Shown piece after piece: positions 26,925 through 38,530 of a stretch of 64,000 nucleotides of DNA (its first letter is position 1; each line of letters starts with the position of its first letter). Location: positions 118,525 through 182,524 of the forward strand of contig NZ_CACMSM010000001.1 in the NCBI RefSeq assembly GCF_902616385.1. Direction: 5' to 3'. Made by a program: the position numbers and the translations under genes. Source of the stretch: an uncultured Prochlorococcus sp. Lineage in GTDB: Bacteria; Cyanobacteriota; Cyanobacteriia; PCC-6307; Cyanobiaceae. The notes beneath the pieces are model-generated. The model worked only from the letters and a program-made list of their open reading frames with translations, ran no database searches and was not told where the DNA came from.

Positions 26925-27304
26925 GAAAGCAGGAGAGGCAATCGCAAGAAAGTTTTATTTTGGAAACAAAATAAAACTTTCTTGAGGAAAGTCCGGGCTC
27001 CCACATGGTCAGGCTTGCTGGGTAATTCCCAGTGCGGGTAACCGTGAGGATAGTGCCACAGAAACATACCGCCTAATACTTTTTTGTATGGCAAGGGTGC
27101 AAGGGTGCGGTAAGAGCGCACCAGCAACATTGAGAAGTGTTGGCTAGGTAAACCCCGGCTGGGAGCAAGGCTTAGTAGATTTATGACCATTACACAATCT
27201 ACTTTTAAGCGCCGCTTGAGACTGTGAAGTAATTCCTGTCCTAGATAGATGATTGCCCATCTTTATTAAGGTGAACAGAACCCGGCTTATGACCTGCTTT
27301 TTAA
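26925..27304 (+). ncRNA. rnpB: RNase P RNA
   Basis: The catalytic RNA of RNase P, which matures tRNA 5' ends. The ends pair AGCAGG (26929 onward) with CCTGCTTT (27293-27300). Conserved blocks are GAGGAAAGTCCGGGCTCC in the P4 region, AGGGTGC and GGTAAGAGCGCACCAG, GGTAAACCCCGGCTGGGAG, and AACAGAACCCGGCTTATG near the 3' end. The length of about 380 bases is normal for cyanobacterial type A. A -10-like TTATGCT (26915-26921) lies just before the estimated 5' end. It is followed 22 bases later by rnc, another RNA-processing gene. Confidence 0.95.
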
Positions 27305-27326
27305 TTGTTGTGATTATTCAAATTAA

Positions 27327-28076
27327 ATGACAAATATAATTAATGCAAAGAGAATTAATAAAATAACTACTTTTCTAAAGTCTTTAAAAATTAAATCGAA
27401 AAGATTTTCTGAAATAATTAGAACTCAAGATATTTCAGTTATTCAAGATTTTAATCAAGCATTTATCCACTCCTCAGAGAACAAAATAATAAATTACGAA
27501 AAACTAGAATTTTTCGGAGATGCAGTGCTCAGATTAGCTGCTTCTCATTTTATTGAAAGAAAATACCCTCAAATGAGTGTAGGAGAAAGATCAGAGCTTA
27601 GAGCACAAATTGTAAGTGATGAATGGTTAACTAAATTAGGGGAAAAAATTGATATAGAAAAATTAATAATCAAAGGACCTAAAGCTCTTGGTGATGAAAA
27701 TTCAAAAAATACTATTATTGCTGAAGCTACAGAAGCTTTAATCGGTGCTATTTATAAATGCTTTAATTCAATTCAGGAAGTAAATCTTTGGTTAGATGAT
27801 TTTTGGGAGGAAGATTCAGAAATATTTTTAAAAGCTCCATATAAATTTAAATCTAAAACAGTATTGCAAGAGTGGTGTCAAAGTCAAGGTCTTGATTTGC
27901 CAGTCTATAAAATAATTGAAGTCTCAAAAAAAAATGGAGACCCTAAAAGATTCTCTTGCAATATATTTATTGAAGGATTAAAAGAATCATCTGCATTCGG
28001 CAAATCCCATAAACAAGCAGAAACAAATGCAGCGAGAGTTTTGATAGAAAAATTTATAGCTAGAGGTAAAATCTAA
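27327..28076 (+). CDS. rnc: Ribonuclease III
   Basis: RNase III cuts double-stranded RNA, for example in rRNA precursors. The 249-residue protein has an endonuclease domain (residues about 20-155) with YEKLEFFGDAVLRLAASHF as the signature, and IIAEATEALIGAIYK as the second metal site, then a C-terminal double-stranded RNA-binding domain (residues 170-245) with KTVLQEWCQSQGLDLP and SAFGKSHKQAETNAARVL. At the second site the usual aspartate (A-D-x-x-E) is glutamate (A-E-A-T-E), a conservative change of a metal ligand. It follows rnpB by 22 bases. Confidence 0.95.
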   Translation: MTNIINAKRINKITTFLKSLKIKSKRFSEIIRTQDISVIQDFNQAFIHSSENKIINYEKLEFFGDAVLRLAASHFIERKYPQMSVGERSELRAQIVSDEWLTKLGEKIDIEKLIIKGPKALGDENSKNTIIAEATEALIGAIYKCFNSIQEVNLWLDDFWEEDSEIFLKAPYKFKSKTVLQEWCQSQGLDLPVYKIIEVSKKNGDPKRFSCNIFIEGLKESSAFGKSHKQAETNAARVLIEKFIARGKI

Positions 28077-28079
28077 TTT

Positions 28080-28265
28080 TTATACTATTTCTAAATTCGT
28101 TAGATTAAAAGTTATGAGTTTATCCCAATTACCCCCTTCAAACAGAACAGCTGCCCTCTTTTTTGTAACTCTTTGTACAAACCCTTTGTATCCTCTGTAT
28201 ATAGATTTGTTGTCTTTTACAACAACAAAAGCACCGGGGAGTATTGGTTTAGCAGATAATTCCAT
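28080..28265 (-). CDS. ndhS: NAD(P)H-quinone oxidoreductase subunit S
   Basis: NdhS is the small SH3-like subunit that forms part of the ferredoxin docking site of cyanobacterial NDH-1, on the cytoplasmic face of thylakoids, and supports cyclic electron flow. The 61-residue protein matches the family: ILPGAFVVVKDNKSIYRGY, then GFVQRVTKKRAAVLFEGGNW and DKLITFNLTNLEIV. There is no membrane segment. It converges on rnc with 3 bases between stops and diverges from rimM across 25 bases, so its promoter must overlap that of rimM. Confidence 0.8.
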   Translation of the reverse strand: MELSAKPILPGAFVVVKDNKSIYRGYKGFVQRVTKKRAAVLFEGGNWDKLITFNLTNLEIV

Positions 28266-28290
28266 AAAATAATCTTTCTAATACAATATT

Positions 28291-28830
28291 ATGATAAATA
28301 AAAATGAATGGTTGATTATTGGCTTAATAACATCATGTCATGGAATTAATGGACAGTTAAAGGTTAAATCTCTAAGTGATTTTGAAGAAAGATTTTTAAG
28401 ACCTGGAATGAGATGGCTACAAAAAGAAAATGAACCACCTTCAAAAATTGAACTTATATCTGGTTTCAAAAAGCCTGGTAAAGAAACCTTTATAGTTAAG
28501 CTCAAAGGAATAAATACAAGAAATCATGCAGAGCAACTAAAAAAATTTAAAATTCTTGTAAAAAATGATAATTTACCTAATCTTAAAAAGGATGAATTCC
28601 ATTTAATGGAACTTATAAATCTAGAGGTCAAGACTTTAGAAAATCATGAATTAAAAATAATTGGGAAAGTTATTAATTTAGAAAATGAGAAAAATAATTT
28701 ACTTGTTATTGAATTATTTAAAAATCATAAAAAGGTTCTCATACCATTTGTAAATGAAATAGTCCCATTAGTAGACATTAAAAATAATTTTTTAATCATT
28801 AATCCTCCAAATGGGCTCTTAGAACTATAA
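28291..28830 (+). CDS. rimM: 16S rRNA processing protein RimM
   Basis: RimM binds ribosomal protein S19 and helps mature the 3' domain of the 30S subunit. The 179-residue protein has the N-terminal RimM barrel ([20 protein letters not shown], then [20 protein letters not shown]) and a C-terminal PRC barrel ([37 protein letters not shown]). It is next to rnc, so a small ribosome-maturation cluster with rnpB and rnc is suggested. It converges on glmS with 31 bases between stops. Confidence 0.93.
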   Translation: MINKNEWLIIGLITSCHGINGQLKVKSLSDFEERFLRPGMRWLQKENEPPSKIELISGFKKPGKETFIVKLKGINTRNHAEQLKKFKILVKNDNLPNLKKDEFHLMELINLEVKTLENHELKIIGKVINLENEKNNLLVIELFKNHKKVLIPFVNEIVPLVDIKNNFLIINPPNGLLEL

Positions 28831-28861
28831 ATTTAAAAAATATAAGTTTGTGAGAAACTGA

Positions 28862-30757
28862 TCATTCCACAGTTACACTTTTAGCTAAATTTCTTGGTTG
28901 ATCCACGTCGAGGCCTCTATGAGCAGCAATATGATAACTCAATAATTGTAAAGGCAATATATTAAGTAGAGGTGAAATCCATTCGTTAGAAGAAGGTACT
29001 TTCATTAAATAATCAAAGATTTCAGTTCCATTACATTCAGGCGCAATCCCAATCAAATATGAATCTCTTGCTTTTGCTTCTTGAGCATTACTGATAACTT
29101 TATCAAAAACTTCACCGGGGGAGGCAATTGAAATTACAGGTACTTTTTTATCTAATAAAGCTATTGGACCATGTTTCATTTCACCAGCAGGATATCCAGC
29201 AGCATGAATGTAACTAATTTCTTTAAGTTTTAACGCACCTTCAAGAGCAATTGGATAATTTATTCCTCTTCCTAAAAAAATGACATCTTTAATATTAAAA
29301 AAGTCATGTGCTAGTTTTTCTGAAGATTTATTATGTCTCTCTAAGAGATCTTCCAGTAATGGCGGAAGTTTTATAAGTTCGTCTATTAACTTTTCTATTT
29401 CATGGGTACTTTGATTGCCTTTAATTTGAGCAAATTTTATGGCTAACCCATAAAAAGAAAGTAATTGAGCAAAAAAAGTTTTTGTTGCTGCAACTCCAAC
29501 TTCTATTCCTGCACAGATATCAATTAAATTTGTAACCTGCCTTCCGATGGAACTCTCTTTTCTATTGGTTATTGCAATAAGATTAGGTTTAAATTTTTTA
29601 TCTTTAATTGAAGAACGTCTTTTAATTTCCATATCGATAGCGGCGATTGTATCAGCAGTTTCTCCAGATTGAGTGACTCCAATAGTTAATGTATTTGGCA
29701 ATAATGGAGGTGGTGAATATCGAAATTCGCTTGCATAAAAGACATTGGTAGGGATACCTGAAAATTGTTCTAATAAAAAGCTGCCAACCATTGCAGCATG
29801 TTTACTTGTACCACAAGCAATAATTTCAATTCTTTCTATTGATTCAAAAAACTCTGTATCAAAGGGATAGTTTATTTGATATTGACCATTATCTAAATTC
29901 TTAATTAAATAATTTTCCAACCAGTTTTTTGCAGTCTGTGGTTGATCATATATCTCTTTTAACATGTAGTGTTTGAAGTGCATCTTATCCATTTTTTGCT
30001 CTGAGACTTTTAGAGAAACTGGATTACGATATTGTCTCTCGTTGCTTGAATCATATATTTCAATTCCAAGCGGAGTTAATAAAGCTATTTCTTCATCCTC
30101 CATAGGCAAAATAATATTCGTAAAATTTGCAATAGCTGGAGTATCACTAGCACAAATAAATTCTCCTTCACCCAAACCAATAATCAATGGCGCTTGTTTT
30201 CTTGCAACTACCAAAGAGGTTGGAGCTCCAGACCATAAAACTGCTAGAGCATAAGATCCTTCTAAATCAGATATTACATTTCTGACAGCTACTAAGAATG
30301 TTGAACCATTATTCTCAAGATTAAGTCTACTTAATGTGTTTAACTCCCTTTGAATTAGATGGGGAATTACCTCGGTATCTGTATCAGAATTAAAAATAAT
30401 ACCCTCTTCCTCTAATTTATTTTTTAGATCTTGGAAATTTTCAATAATGCCATTTTGAACAACTGCTATATTTCCTGAACTATCGGTATGAGGATGTGCA
30501 TTTTTAACCTCAGGCTTTCCATGAGTTGCCCATCTGGTATGACCTATACCCACAGTTCCAGGTATATTGTGATTATTAAGATTACTTTTTAAATTCTTGA
30601 GTTTTCCTTCTGCTTTATTGCAAGAAATAGAATTTGTTTCGGAATTTATTATTGCAATACCTGCAGAATCATAGCCTCTATATTCAAGTTTTTCTAAACC
30701 ATTAATTAATAATGGTAAAGCTTTTTTAAATCCAGTTACAGCAACTATTCCACACAT
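28862..30757 (-). CDS. glmS: Glutamine-fructose-6-phosphate aminotransferase (isomerising)
   Basis: GlmS makes glucosamine-6-phosphate from fructose-6-phosphate and glutamine, the entry to UDP-GlcNAc for peptidoglycan. The 631-residue protein has the N-terminal glutaminase domain with nucleophile Cys2 in MCGIVAVTGF, EKLEYRGYDSAGIAI and GIGHTRWATHGKP, and two SIS sugar isomerase domains (from residues about 305 and 480) with ACGTSKHAAMVGSFLLE, TQSGETADTIAAI and GRGINYPIALEGALKLKEIS; the C-terminus DQPRNLAKSVTVE is complete. No glmS ribozyme is visible in the 80 bases upstream. Confidence 0.97.
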   Translation of the reverse strand: MCGIVAVTGFKKALPLLINGLEKLEYRGYDSAGIAIINSETNSISCNKAEGKLKNLKSNLNNHNIPGTVGIGHTRWATHGKPEVKNAHPHTDSSGNIAVVQNGIIENFQDLKNKLEEEGIIFNSDTDTEVIPHLIQRELNTLSRLNLENNGSTFLVAVRNVISDLEGSYALAVLWSGAPTSLVVARKQAPLIIGLGEGEFICASDTPAIANFTNIILPMEDEEIALLTPLGIEIYDSSNERQYRNPVSLKVSEQKMDKMHFKHYMLKEIYDQPQTAKNWLENYLIKNLDNGQYQINYPFDTEFFESIERIEIIACGTSKHAAMVGSFLLEQFSGIPTNVFYASEFRYSPPPLLPNTLTIGVTQSGETADTIAAIDMEIKRRSSIKDKKFKPNLIAITNRKESSIGRQVTNLIDICAGIEVGVAATKTFFAQLLSFYGLAIKFAQIKGNQSTHEIEKLIDELIKLPPLLEDLLERHNKSSEKLAHDFFNIKDVIFLGRGINYPIALEGALKLKEISYIHAAGYPAGEMKHGPIALLDKKVPVISIASPGEVFDKVISNAQEAKARDSYLIGIAPECNGTEIFDYLMKVPSSNEWISPLLNILPLQLLSYHIAAHRGLDVDQPRNLAKSVTVE

Positions 30758-30837
30758 ACGAAATTTTTTTTCAATTATATTGAAATAAAATGCGTATTTA
30801 CTAAAACATGGACTCTCTTAAAACTGCACAATAAAAA

Positions 30838-31107
<270 letters not shown>

Positions 31108-31216
31108 CTATATAATACTATTGTCTTACAAAGAAATTAAAAAAATTAAGATATGCTTCACTCTTGTTAACTCTAGGGCATAAAATCATATAGATAATTA
31201 GTAATTTACATAAACT

Positions 31217-31456
31217 ATGTCACAAGAAATCCTCGAAAAAGTCTGTTCTATTGTTTCAGAACAATTAAGCGTTGAATCAGGAGAAGTAAAATCAGATTCA
31301 AATTTCCAAAATGATTTAGGTGCAGATTCTCTAGATACAGTTGAACTCGTTATGGCTCTTGAAGAGGCATTTGATATTGAAATTCCTGATGAAGCAGCTG
31401 AAGGAATCGCAACTGTTGGCGATGCAGTAAAATTCATCGAAGAAAAAAAAGGTTAA
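31217..31456 (+). CDS. acpP: Acyl carrier protein
   Basis: ACP carries growing acyl chains on a phosphopantetheine arm during fatty acid synthesis. The 79-residue acidic protein has the attachment site [16 protein letters not shown] with Ser38, and the downstream helix [20 protein letters not shown]. It is first of acpP-fabF, with 6 bases between the genes, a conserved bacterial arrangement. High expression is expected, and the divergent region shared with psaC may be co-regulated, though I cannot show it. Confidence 0.98.
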   Translation: MSQEILEKVCSIVSEQLSVESGEVKSDSNFQNDLGADSLDTVELVMALEEAFDIEIPDEAAEGIATVGDAVKFIEEKKG

Positions 31457-31462
31457 TAAAGA

Positions 31463-32707
31463 ATGCCAAATTTCCATCGAGTAGTTATTACTGGTATCGG
31501 AGCAGTAACTCCAATTGGTAATAACATTGATGAATATTTAGTCAGTCTTCAAGCAGGCACTAATGGGGTCTCAGATATTACTCTCTTTGATCCTGAACAA
31601 CATCCCTGCAAATTTGCTGCAGAAGTAAAAAATCTTCAATCCGAAAATTTTATTGAAGCCAAAGAATCCAAAAGATGGGACCGTTTTTCCCAGTTTGGAG
31701 TTATTGCTGCAAAGCAAGCCTTTAATGATTCTGGACTTGAAATTACTGATGACAATGCATCAAGAATTGGAGTGATTATTGGTTCTGGTGTTGGAGGCTT
31801 ACTAACTATGGAAAGTCAAGCTCAAATATTGAGTCATAAAGGGCCTAAAAGAGTAAGTCCATTCACAGTCCCAATGATGATTCCAAACATGGCAACAGGA
31901 TTGGCTGCAATTGCTTTAGGTGCAAAAGGACCTAGTTCCTCTGTTTCCACCGCTTGCGCTGCAGGTTCAAATGCAATTGGTGACTCATTTAGACTACTCC
32001 AACTTGGAAAGGCAGATGCAATGATCTGTGGGGGAGCAGAAGCAAGCATTACGCCTCTAGGAGTAGCTGGTTTTGCCAGTGCCAAAGCTCTTTCTTCCAG
32101 AAATGACAGTCCTCAAACTGCTAGCAGACCTTTTGATGCTGAAAGAGATGGATTTGTTATTGGAGAGGGATCTGGAATTCTTGTTTTAGAAACTTTAGAG
32201 AATGCACAAAAAAGGAATGCGAGAATTTACGCAGAAATAGTTGGATATGGAACAACATGTGATGCTCATCATATTACTGCCCCATCTCCAGGCGGTGTTG
32301 GAGGCGCAGAAGCTATCAAATTAGCAATTGAAGACGCTTCTCTTAGCCTTGAAAAAGTTGATTACATAAATGCTCATGGAACAAGTACATCAGCTAATGA
32401 TAAAAATGAAACTTCTGCAATTAAATCTATTTTTAAAGACAGATCTTACCTCATTCCTGTAAGCTCTACTAAGTCGATGACAGGTCATCTCCTAGGAGGC
32501 TCAGGAGGTATAGAAGCTGTAGCTTGTGTACTTTCTTTGACACATAATTTTATCCCTCCTACAATTAACTACGTTAATCCTGATCCTGAGTGTGATCTTG
32601 ATTATGTACCTAATAATGCAAGAGTAGCTCAAATAGGAGTTGCTCTTTCTAATTCTTTCGGGTTTGGTGGTCACAATGTTTGTCTTGCTTTCAGCAAAAT
32701 GAACTGA
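31463..32707 (+). CDS. fabF: 3-oxoacyl-[acyl-carrier-protein] synthase II
   Basis: FabF condenses malonyl-ACP with acyl-ACP in each elongation cycle of fatty acid synthesis. The 414-residue protein shows the thiolase fold: VITGIGAVTPIGNNIDEYL at the N-terminus, the nucleophile in SSVSTACAAGSNAIGDS (Cys near residue 166), YINAHGTSTSANDKNE with the first catalytic His and KSMTGHLLGGSGGIEAV with the second, and the C-terminal SNSFGFGGHNVCLAF. The position directly after acpP supports FabF. The fabD, fabG and fabH genes are not nearby. Confidence 0.97.
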   Translation: MPNFHRVVITGIGAVTPIGNNIDEYLVSLQAGTNGVSDITLFDPEQHPCKFAAEVKNLQSENFIEAKESKRWDRFSQFGVIAAKQAFNDSGLEITDDNASRIGVIIGSGVGGLLTMESQAQILSHKGPKRVSPFTVPMMIPNMATGLAAIALGAKGPSSSVSTACAAGSNAIGDSFRLLQLGKADAMICGGAEASITPLGVAGFASAKALSSRNDSPQTASRPFDAERDGFVIGEGSGILVLETLENAQKRNARIYAEIVGYGTTCDAHHITAPSPGGVGGAEAIKLAIEDASLSLEKVDYINAHGTSTSANDKNETSAIKSIFKDRSYLIPVSSTKSMTGHLLGGSGGIEAVACVLSLTHNFIPPTINYVNPDPECDLDYVPNNARVAQIGVALSNSFGFGGHNVCLAFSKMN

Positions 32708-32749
32708 AGACAACCAATTCTGTATTTCCAATTTACTTAATTTAAAACT

Positions 32750-34756
32750 ATGGTCGCTGCATCTGTTTCATTAGAATCACTTTGTGTAAATAGTATAAGA
32801 ATGCTTGCTGTAGATGCAGTAAATAAATCTAATAGTGGACATCCTGGATTGCCAATGGGATGTGCTCCTATGGGTTATGCATTGTGGCAAAACATACTTA
32901 ATCACAACCCGAATAACCCAAAATGGTTCAATAGAGACCGTTTTGTATTATCAGCTGGTCATGGCTGTATGCTGTTATATTCCTTGCTTCATTTGACAGG
33001 ATATAAATCAGTTTCTATAGAAGATATTAAAGAATTTAGGCAATGGGGATCAAAAACTCCTGGACATCCAGAAACATTCGAAACTGAAGGTGTTGAGGTT
33101 ACAGCTGGTCCTCTTGGAGCAGGAATTTCTAATGCAGTGGGTTTGGCAATAGCTGAAACTCACTTAGCAGCTAAATTTAACAAGCCTGATTGCAAAATCG
33201 TTGATCACTATACTTACGTAATAATGGGTGATGGCTGTAATCAAGAAGGAATCGCATCAGAGGCCTGCTCATTAGCTGGTCACCTTAAGCTTGGAAAACT
33301 AATTGCACTCTATGACGATAATCAAATTACAATTGATGGGCGAACCGACGTTTCCTTCACCGAAGATGTTTTAAAAAGATACGAAGCTTATGGATGGCAT
33401 GTACAACATGTTGAAGATGGGAATCATGATGTTGAAGGAATAACTGAAGCTATCAAAAAAGCAAAATTAATTACAGACAAGCCTTCAATTATAAAAATTT
33501 CTACGACCATAGGTTATGGTTCGCCTAATAAGTCAGATACTGCGGGAATTCATGGAGCAGCTGTTGGAGAAGAAGAAGCTGCATTAACTAGAGAGTTTCT
33601 AAATTGGGAATATCCTCCATTTGAAATACCAGATGAAGTATATTCACATTTTAGAAAATCGATAAACAAAGGCGAAAATTTAGAGAAAGAATGGGATTCT
33701 AAATTTGAAGAATATCAAAAAAAATATCCCTCGGAAGGAGACGAGTTAAACAGAATGTTAAAAGGCCAATTACCTGAGAATTGGGACTCAGATCTCCCCT
33801 CTTATACACCTGATGATAAAGGTTTAGCAACAAGAAAGCATTCGCAAATATGTTTAGGTGCTTTAGGACCTAACCTGCCTGAATTAATTGGTGGATCCGC
33901 AGACTTAACTCACTCTAACTACACAGATATCAAAGGCGAAACTGGATCATTCCAGCCTCATAGTCCTGAAAAAAGATATTTACATTTTGGAGTACGAGAG
34001 CATGCTATGGCAGCGGTACTTAATGGTATTGCCTATCACAATAGTGGTCTCATTCCTTATGGTGGAACTTTCCTTGTTTTCGCCGATTATATGAGAGGTT
34101 CAATGAGGCTTTCAGCACTCAGCGAATTAGGAGTGATCTATGTATTAACTCATGATTCAATTGGTGTAGGAGAGGACGGGCCAACACATCAACCCATTGA
34201 AACTATCCCCTCTCTTCGCGCTATGCCAAACATGCTAGTTTTTAGACCAGGAGATGGAAATGAGACGAGTGGAGCCTATAAACTTGCCATTCAAAATCGA
34301 AAAAGACCTTCTGCCCTTTGTTTGAGTAGACAAGGCATGCCAAATCAAGAAAATACTTCCATCGACAAAGTTGCTCTAGGAGGTTATATAGTTTCCGATT
34401 GTGAAGGAACACCAGATCTAATATTTATTGGTACTGGAAGCGAACTGAATCTTTGCATTGAAGCAAGTAAAGAAATTTCAAGCTTAGGTAAAAAAATTAG
34501 AGTTGTTTCTATGCCTTGTGTAGAACTTTTTGAGGAGCAAGAAGAGTCTTACAAAGAGAGTGTTTTACCTAGTAGTGTGAAAAAGAGAGTTGTAGTAGAA
34601 GCTGCCCATTCATTTGGTTGGCATAAATATACAGGTTTTGATGGGATTTGTATAACTATGGATAAGTTTGGGGCATCCGCACCTGGTGGAGAATGTATGA
34701 AAAATTTTGGATTTACAGTCGATAATGTAGTTAATAAGACTAAGGAAATTCTATAA
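32750..34756 (+). CDS. tktA: Transketolase
   Basis: Transketolase moves two-carbon units between sugar phosphates in the Calvin cycle and pentose phosphate path, using thiamine diphosphate. The 668-residue protein has all three domains: the TPP domain with [18 protein letters not shown] and the GDG-N motif [15 protein letters not shown], the pyrimidine domain with [38 protein letters not shown] and [18 protein letters not shown], and the C-terminal domain. In this phototroph it is a Calvin cycle enzyme. The next gene, thiC, makes the precursor of its cofactor but is transcribed towards it, with 14 bases between stops. Confidence 0.97.
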   Translation: MVAASVSLESLCVNSIRMLAVDAVNKSNSGHPGLPMGCAPMGYALWQNILNHNPNNPKWFNRDRFVLSAGHGCMLLYSLLHLTGYKSVSIEDIKEFRQWGSKTPGHPETFETEGVEVTAGPLGAGISNAVGLAIAETHLAAKFNKPDCKIVDHYTYVIMGDGCNQEGIASEACSLAGHLKLGKLIALYDDNQITIDGRTDVSFTEDVLKRYEAYGWHVQHVEDGNHDVEGITEAIKKAKLITDKPSIIKISTTIGYGSPNKSDTAGIHGAAVGEEEAALTREFLNWEYPPFEIPDEVYSHFRKSINKGENLEKEWDSKFEEYQKKYPSEGDELNRMLKGQLPENWDSDLPSYTPDDKGLATRKHSQICLGALGPNLPELIGGSADLTHSNYTDIKGETGSFQPHSPEKRYLHFGVREHAMAAVLNGIAYHNSGLIPYGGTFLVFADYMRGSMRLSALSELGVIYVLTHDSIGVGEDGPTHQPIETIPSLRAMPNMLVFRPGDGNETSGAYKLAIQNRKRPSALCLSRQGMPNQENTSIDKVALGGYIVSDCEGTPDLIFIGTGSELNLCIEASKEISSLGKKIRVVSMPCVELFEEQEESYKESVLPSSVKKRVVVEAAHSFGWHKYTGFDGICITMDKFGASAPGGECMKNFGFTVDNVVNKTKEIL

Positions 34757-34770
34757 CTTCCAATCAATAA

Positions 34771-36144
<1,374 letters not shown>

Positions 36145-36187
36145 TTACAAATTTTTAAAACATATTATTACTAAAGTTTGATCAAAG

Positions 36188-36270
36188 CTCCACTTTCCTG
36201 CATCAAGATTAATGATTCAGGTTCAAAGGGTATGATCTCAGCCAAGAAAAATTTCCTAGCACCCCTAGTA
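36188..36270 (-). promoter_or_regulatory. Thiamine pyrophosphate (TPP) riboswitch of thiC
   Basis: Read on the minus strand this holds the THI-box blocks in order: AGGGGTGCT (36266-36258), GCTGAGAT (36242-36235), ACCCTTTGAACCTGA (36231-36217), and TGATGCAGGAAAGTG (36205-36191). These correspond to the pyrimidine- and pyrophosphate-sensing arms of the known aptamer. It ends about 47 bases before the thiC ATG. There is no strong terminator after it, so control at translation start is more likely than attenuation, which is my inference. Confidence 0.93.
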
Positions 36271-36339
36271 TTAATCTTATTAATAGCTCTTTTCTAAAAA
36301 ATAGTCATCTCATGTTGCTCAAAAATAAATAAAGTAATT

Positions 36340-36555
36340 TTATTTAACTTTTTGATAAGACTTTATCTTTTTTAAAATATTTTTCCTATCCAATTGTCTG
36401 CTTAAACTTCTTTCCAAAATAATTACAATCCCCATTAGGCCAATAGGTAAATAAAAAATCTTCTTTGTATTGTCCCGAAATATCAATCCAACTGCAGATA
36501 TAAGGATCATGCAAGGAGCCACAAAAGATAAAATAAATGTTTTTTTAATTTTCAT
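36340..36555 (-). CDS. Small hypothetical membrane protein
   Basis: A 71-residue protein with two hydrophobic segments, residues about 6-25 (FILSFVAPCMILISAVGLIF) and 32-47 (IFYLPIGLMGIVIILE), and a basic C-terminal tail (RQLDRKNILKKIKSYQKVK). The pattern suggests a hairpin in the membrane with a cytoplasmic tail. I do not recognise a family. It starts 7 bases downstream of the amidohydrolase stop on the same strand, which supports co-transcription. Confidence 0.55.
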   Translation of the reverse strand: MKIKKTFILSFVAPCMILISAVGLIFRDNTKKIFYLPIGLMGIVIILERSLSRQLDRKNILKKIKSYQKVK

Positions 36556-36562
36556 TTACTAA

Positions 36563-37738
36563 TTAGATTAATTTTTTTTCATTATTTAATTTTACTATGG
36601 ATTCTATAATCACTTTAATGCCAACAGCAATTGCTCTTTCGTCTGGATTAAATTTCGAACTATGAAGAGGAGCACATCCATTTGAGCTAGAAACGCCAAG
36701 CCTAAACATAGCTCCCGGAATCTCATTTAAGAATTCAGCGAAATCCTCAGCTCCTAAGGATGGTTTTTGTAATTCGATAACATTTTTTTGACCCAAAACC
36801 TTAATTCCCGAATCTCTGAGAACTCTATTAATTTCAGAATTATTATTAACTGCCGGAGTAATTTCTCTAAAAATTACTTTTACTTCAGCTCCGCAACTGT
36901 TAGTTAAAGAAGTGATATTTTCATTAAGCCAATCACCCATATTCTTAAATACTTCACGATTAGTGCATCTAACCGTACCAATTAAATTAACCTTTTCTGC
37001 AAGAACATTGAATGCATTACCACCATTTATTTTCCCAAAAGTTATCACTACAGGATCTAAAGGATCTAACTTCCGAGTTATTGATTCTTGAATTCCAGAT
37101 ATAACTTTTGAGGCCACCCAAATAGCATCAACTCCTTCATGAGGTCGAGCACCATGGCCGGATTTTCCTTTAATCTCTACCTTAAGTTCTCCAGCAGCTG
37201 CAGTTAAACTTCCCTCTTTAATACCAATAGTCCCTACGGATAAATCGGGATAGACATGAACTCCTAAAATATAGGTTAAACCATTAATTGCACCATCCTT
37301 AATCATCCATCTAGCTCCACTCGCAATTTCTTCAGCAGGCTGAAAAATTATACGAGTCCCAAGATTTAGTTTTAAATCCTTAATAATTTTTGCTACGCCC
37401 AATCCAATCGATATATGTAAATCGTGACCACAGGCATGCATAACACCATCTACTTTTGAAGAAAAACTTAATTTAGTTTCCTCAAATATTGGCAAAGCAT
37501 CCATATCCACTCTTAAACCTATAATGCCTTTATCTAGGGGGCCAAAATCAGCTATAACTCCTGTCCTGCCAATAGATTCCCTAACATTCCAACCAATTTT
37601 CTTTAAAAACCCACTTATCAAGATCGCTGTTTGATTTTCAAGTCCACTTAATTCTGGATGTGCATGGATATGTCGTCTTAAATTAATTAATTCATCATTT
37701 AAAGAATCAATTTTTTCATACAACTGATCTCTATTCAT
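36563..37738 (-). CDS. M20-family amidohydrolase (N-acyl-amino acid / hippurate hydrolase type)
   Basis: A 391-residue zinc peptidase-family amidohydrolase, probably removing acyl groups from amino acids. Metal and catalytic motifs: HAHPELSGLENQTA near residue 46, DMDALPIFEE, VMHACGHDLHISIGLGVA with the metal His, IIFQPAEEIASGARWMI with the catalytic Glu pair, and the dimer domain near residue 180-300 with GKSGHGARPHEGVDAIWVAS. The end has SLGAEDFAEFLNEIPGAMF. The real substrate is unknown; plant relatives act on conjugated auxins. It follows the TPR gene by 3 bases on the same strand. Confidence 0.9.
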   Translation of the reverse strand: MNRDQLYEKIDSLNDELINLRRHIHAHPELSGLENQTAILISGFLKKIGWNVRESIGRTGVIADFGPLDKGIIGLRVDMDALPIFEETKLSFSSKVDGVMHACGHDLHISIGLGVAKIIKDLKLNLGTRIIFQPAEEIASGARWMIKDGAINGLTYILGVHVYPDLSVGTIGIKEGSLTAAAGELKVEIKGKSGHGARPHEGVDAIWVASKVISGIQESITRKLDPLDPVVITFGKINGGNAFNVLAEKVNLIGTVRCTNREVFKNMGDWLNENITSLTNSCGAEVKVIFREITPAVNNNSEINRVLRDSGIKVLGQKNVIELQKPSLGAEDFAEFLNEIPGAMFRLGVSSSNGCAPLHSSKFNPDERAIAVGIKVIIESIVKLNNEKKLI

Positions 37739-37741
37739 AAC

Positions 37742-38530
37742 TTATTTTAAATCGATAAAGTTCATCAAATCTTTAATTGGTTGTGGAGGCCATCTTCTTA
37801 TTTTTTTTAACCATTCTTCATCACTATATCTAGGATCTAATTCAGATACCGCTATCCAATTACTCTCCGCTTTCCCAAATTCACCCTTAGACCAATTCAA
37901 AGCCGTTAAAGCTGCCCTAGCATCAGCAAAAGTTGGATAGCGTCTAATTAATTTCTTTAATTCTTTCTCAGATTCATCAATATTCCCCAACTGGAAATCT
38001 GCTAAAGCCATACTTGACCTTGCCATTGCAAATCCAGGATTATATAAAGCAGCTTTTGCAAATAAATCTCTTGCTATTTCCCAATGCGATGTAGATCCTT
38101 CTACATTAGCCAAATTGTATAATGCAGAGAAATTTTTACTATCTTGCGAAATAACAAACATATAATCTTTTTTCGCTTTCGACCATAAACCCAATGCTTC
38201 CTCTGCAATCCCCCTATTAATGTAAGGATCTATTTCACTAGGATTCAAACTTATTGCCTTATTTTGGTCCTCTATTGATCCCTCTACATCTCCGATAACA
38301 AGTTTTACATTTCCTCTATTGCTCAAACCTGCAGCATCATCAGGATAAGAATCAAGATATTGATTCCATTCTTGTAAAGCGAGATTAAATTTTCCGCCTG
38401 AACTTAGATCTAATGCATTTTTAAACAAATCCTCTCTCAAAAATAATGCATGGCATGGTGCAATATAAAAAATATTCAAAAAAACAAAAATTAATAAAAA
38501 ACAAACCTTAACTTTTTTAAAAGTTATCAT
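37742..38530 (-). CDS. Exported tetratricopeptide repeat protein
   Basis: About 262 residues. The N-terminus has a clear signal peptide: a basic start, a hydrophobic core ([20 protein letters not shown]) and APCHALF, so it is probably exported to the periplasm or thylakoid lumen. The mature part has five or so TPR-like units, for example [40 protein letters not shown] and [20 protein letters not shown]. Such proteins act as scaffolds for assembly. The frame opens with TTG at 38542, but ATG at 38530 is the better start; that overlaps ruvB by 14 bases. Confidence 0.8.
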   Translation of the reverse strand: MITFKKVKVCFLLIFVFLNIFYIAPCHALFLREDLFKNALDLSSGGKFNLALQEWNQYLDSYPDDAAGLSNRGNVKLVIGDVEGSIEDQNKAISLNPSEIDPYINRGIAEEALGLWSKAKKDYMFVISQDSKNFSALYNLANVEGSTSHWEIARDLFAKAALYNPGFAMARSSMALADFQLGNIDESEKELKKLIRRYPTFADARAALTALNWSKGEFGKAESNWIAVSELDPRYSDEEWLKKIRRWPPQPIKDLMNFIDLK

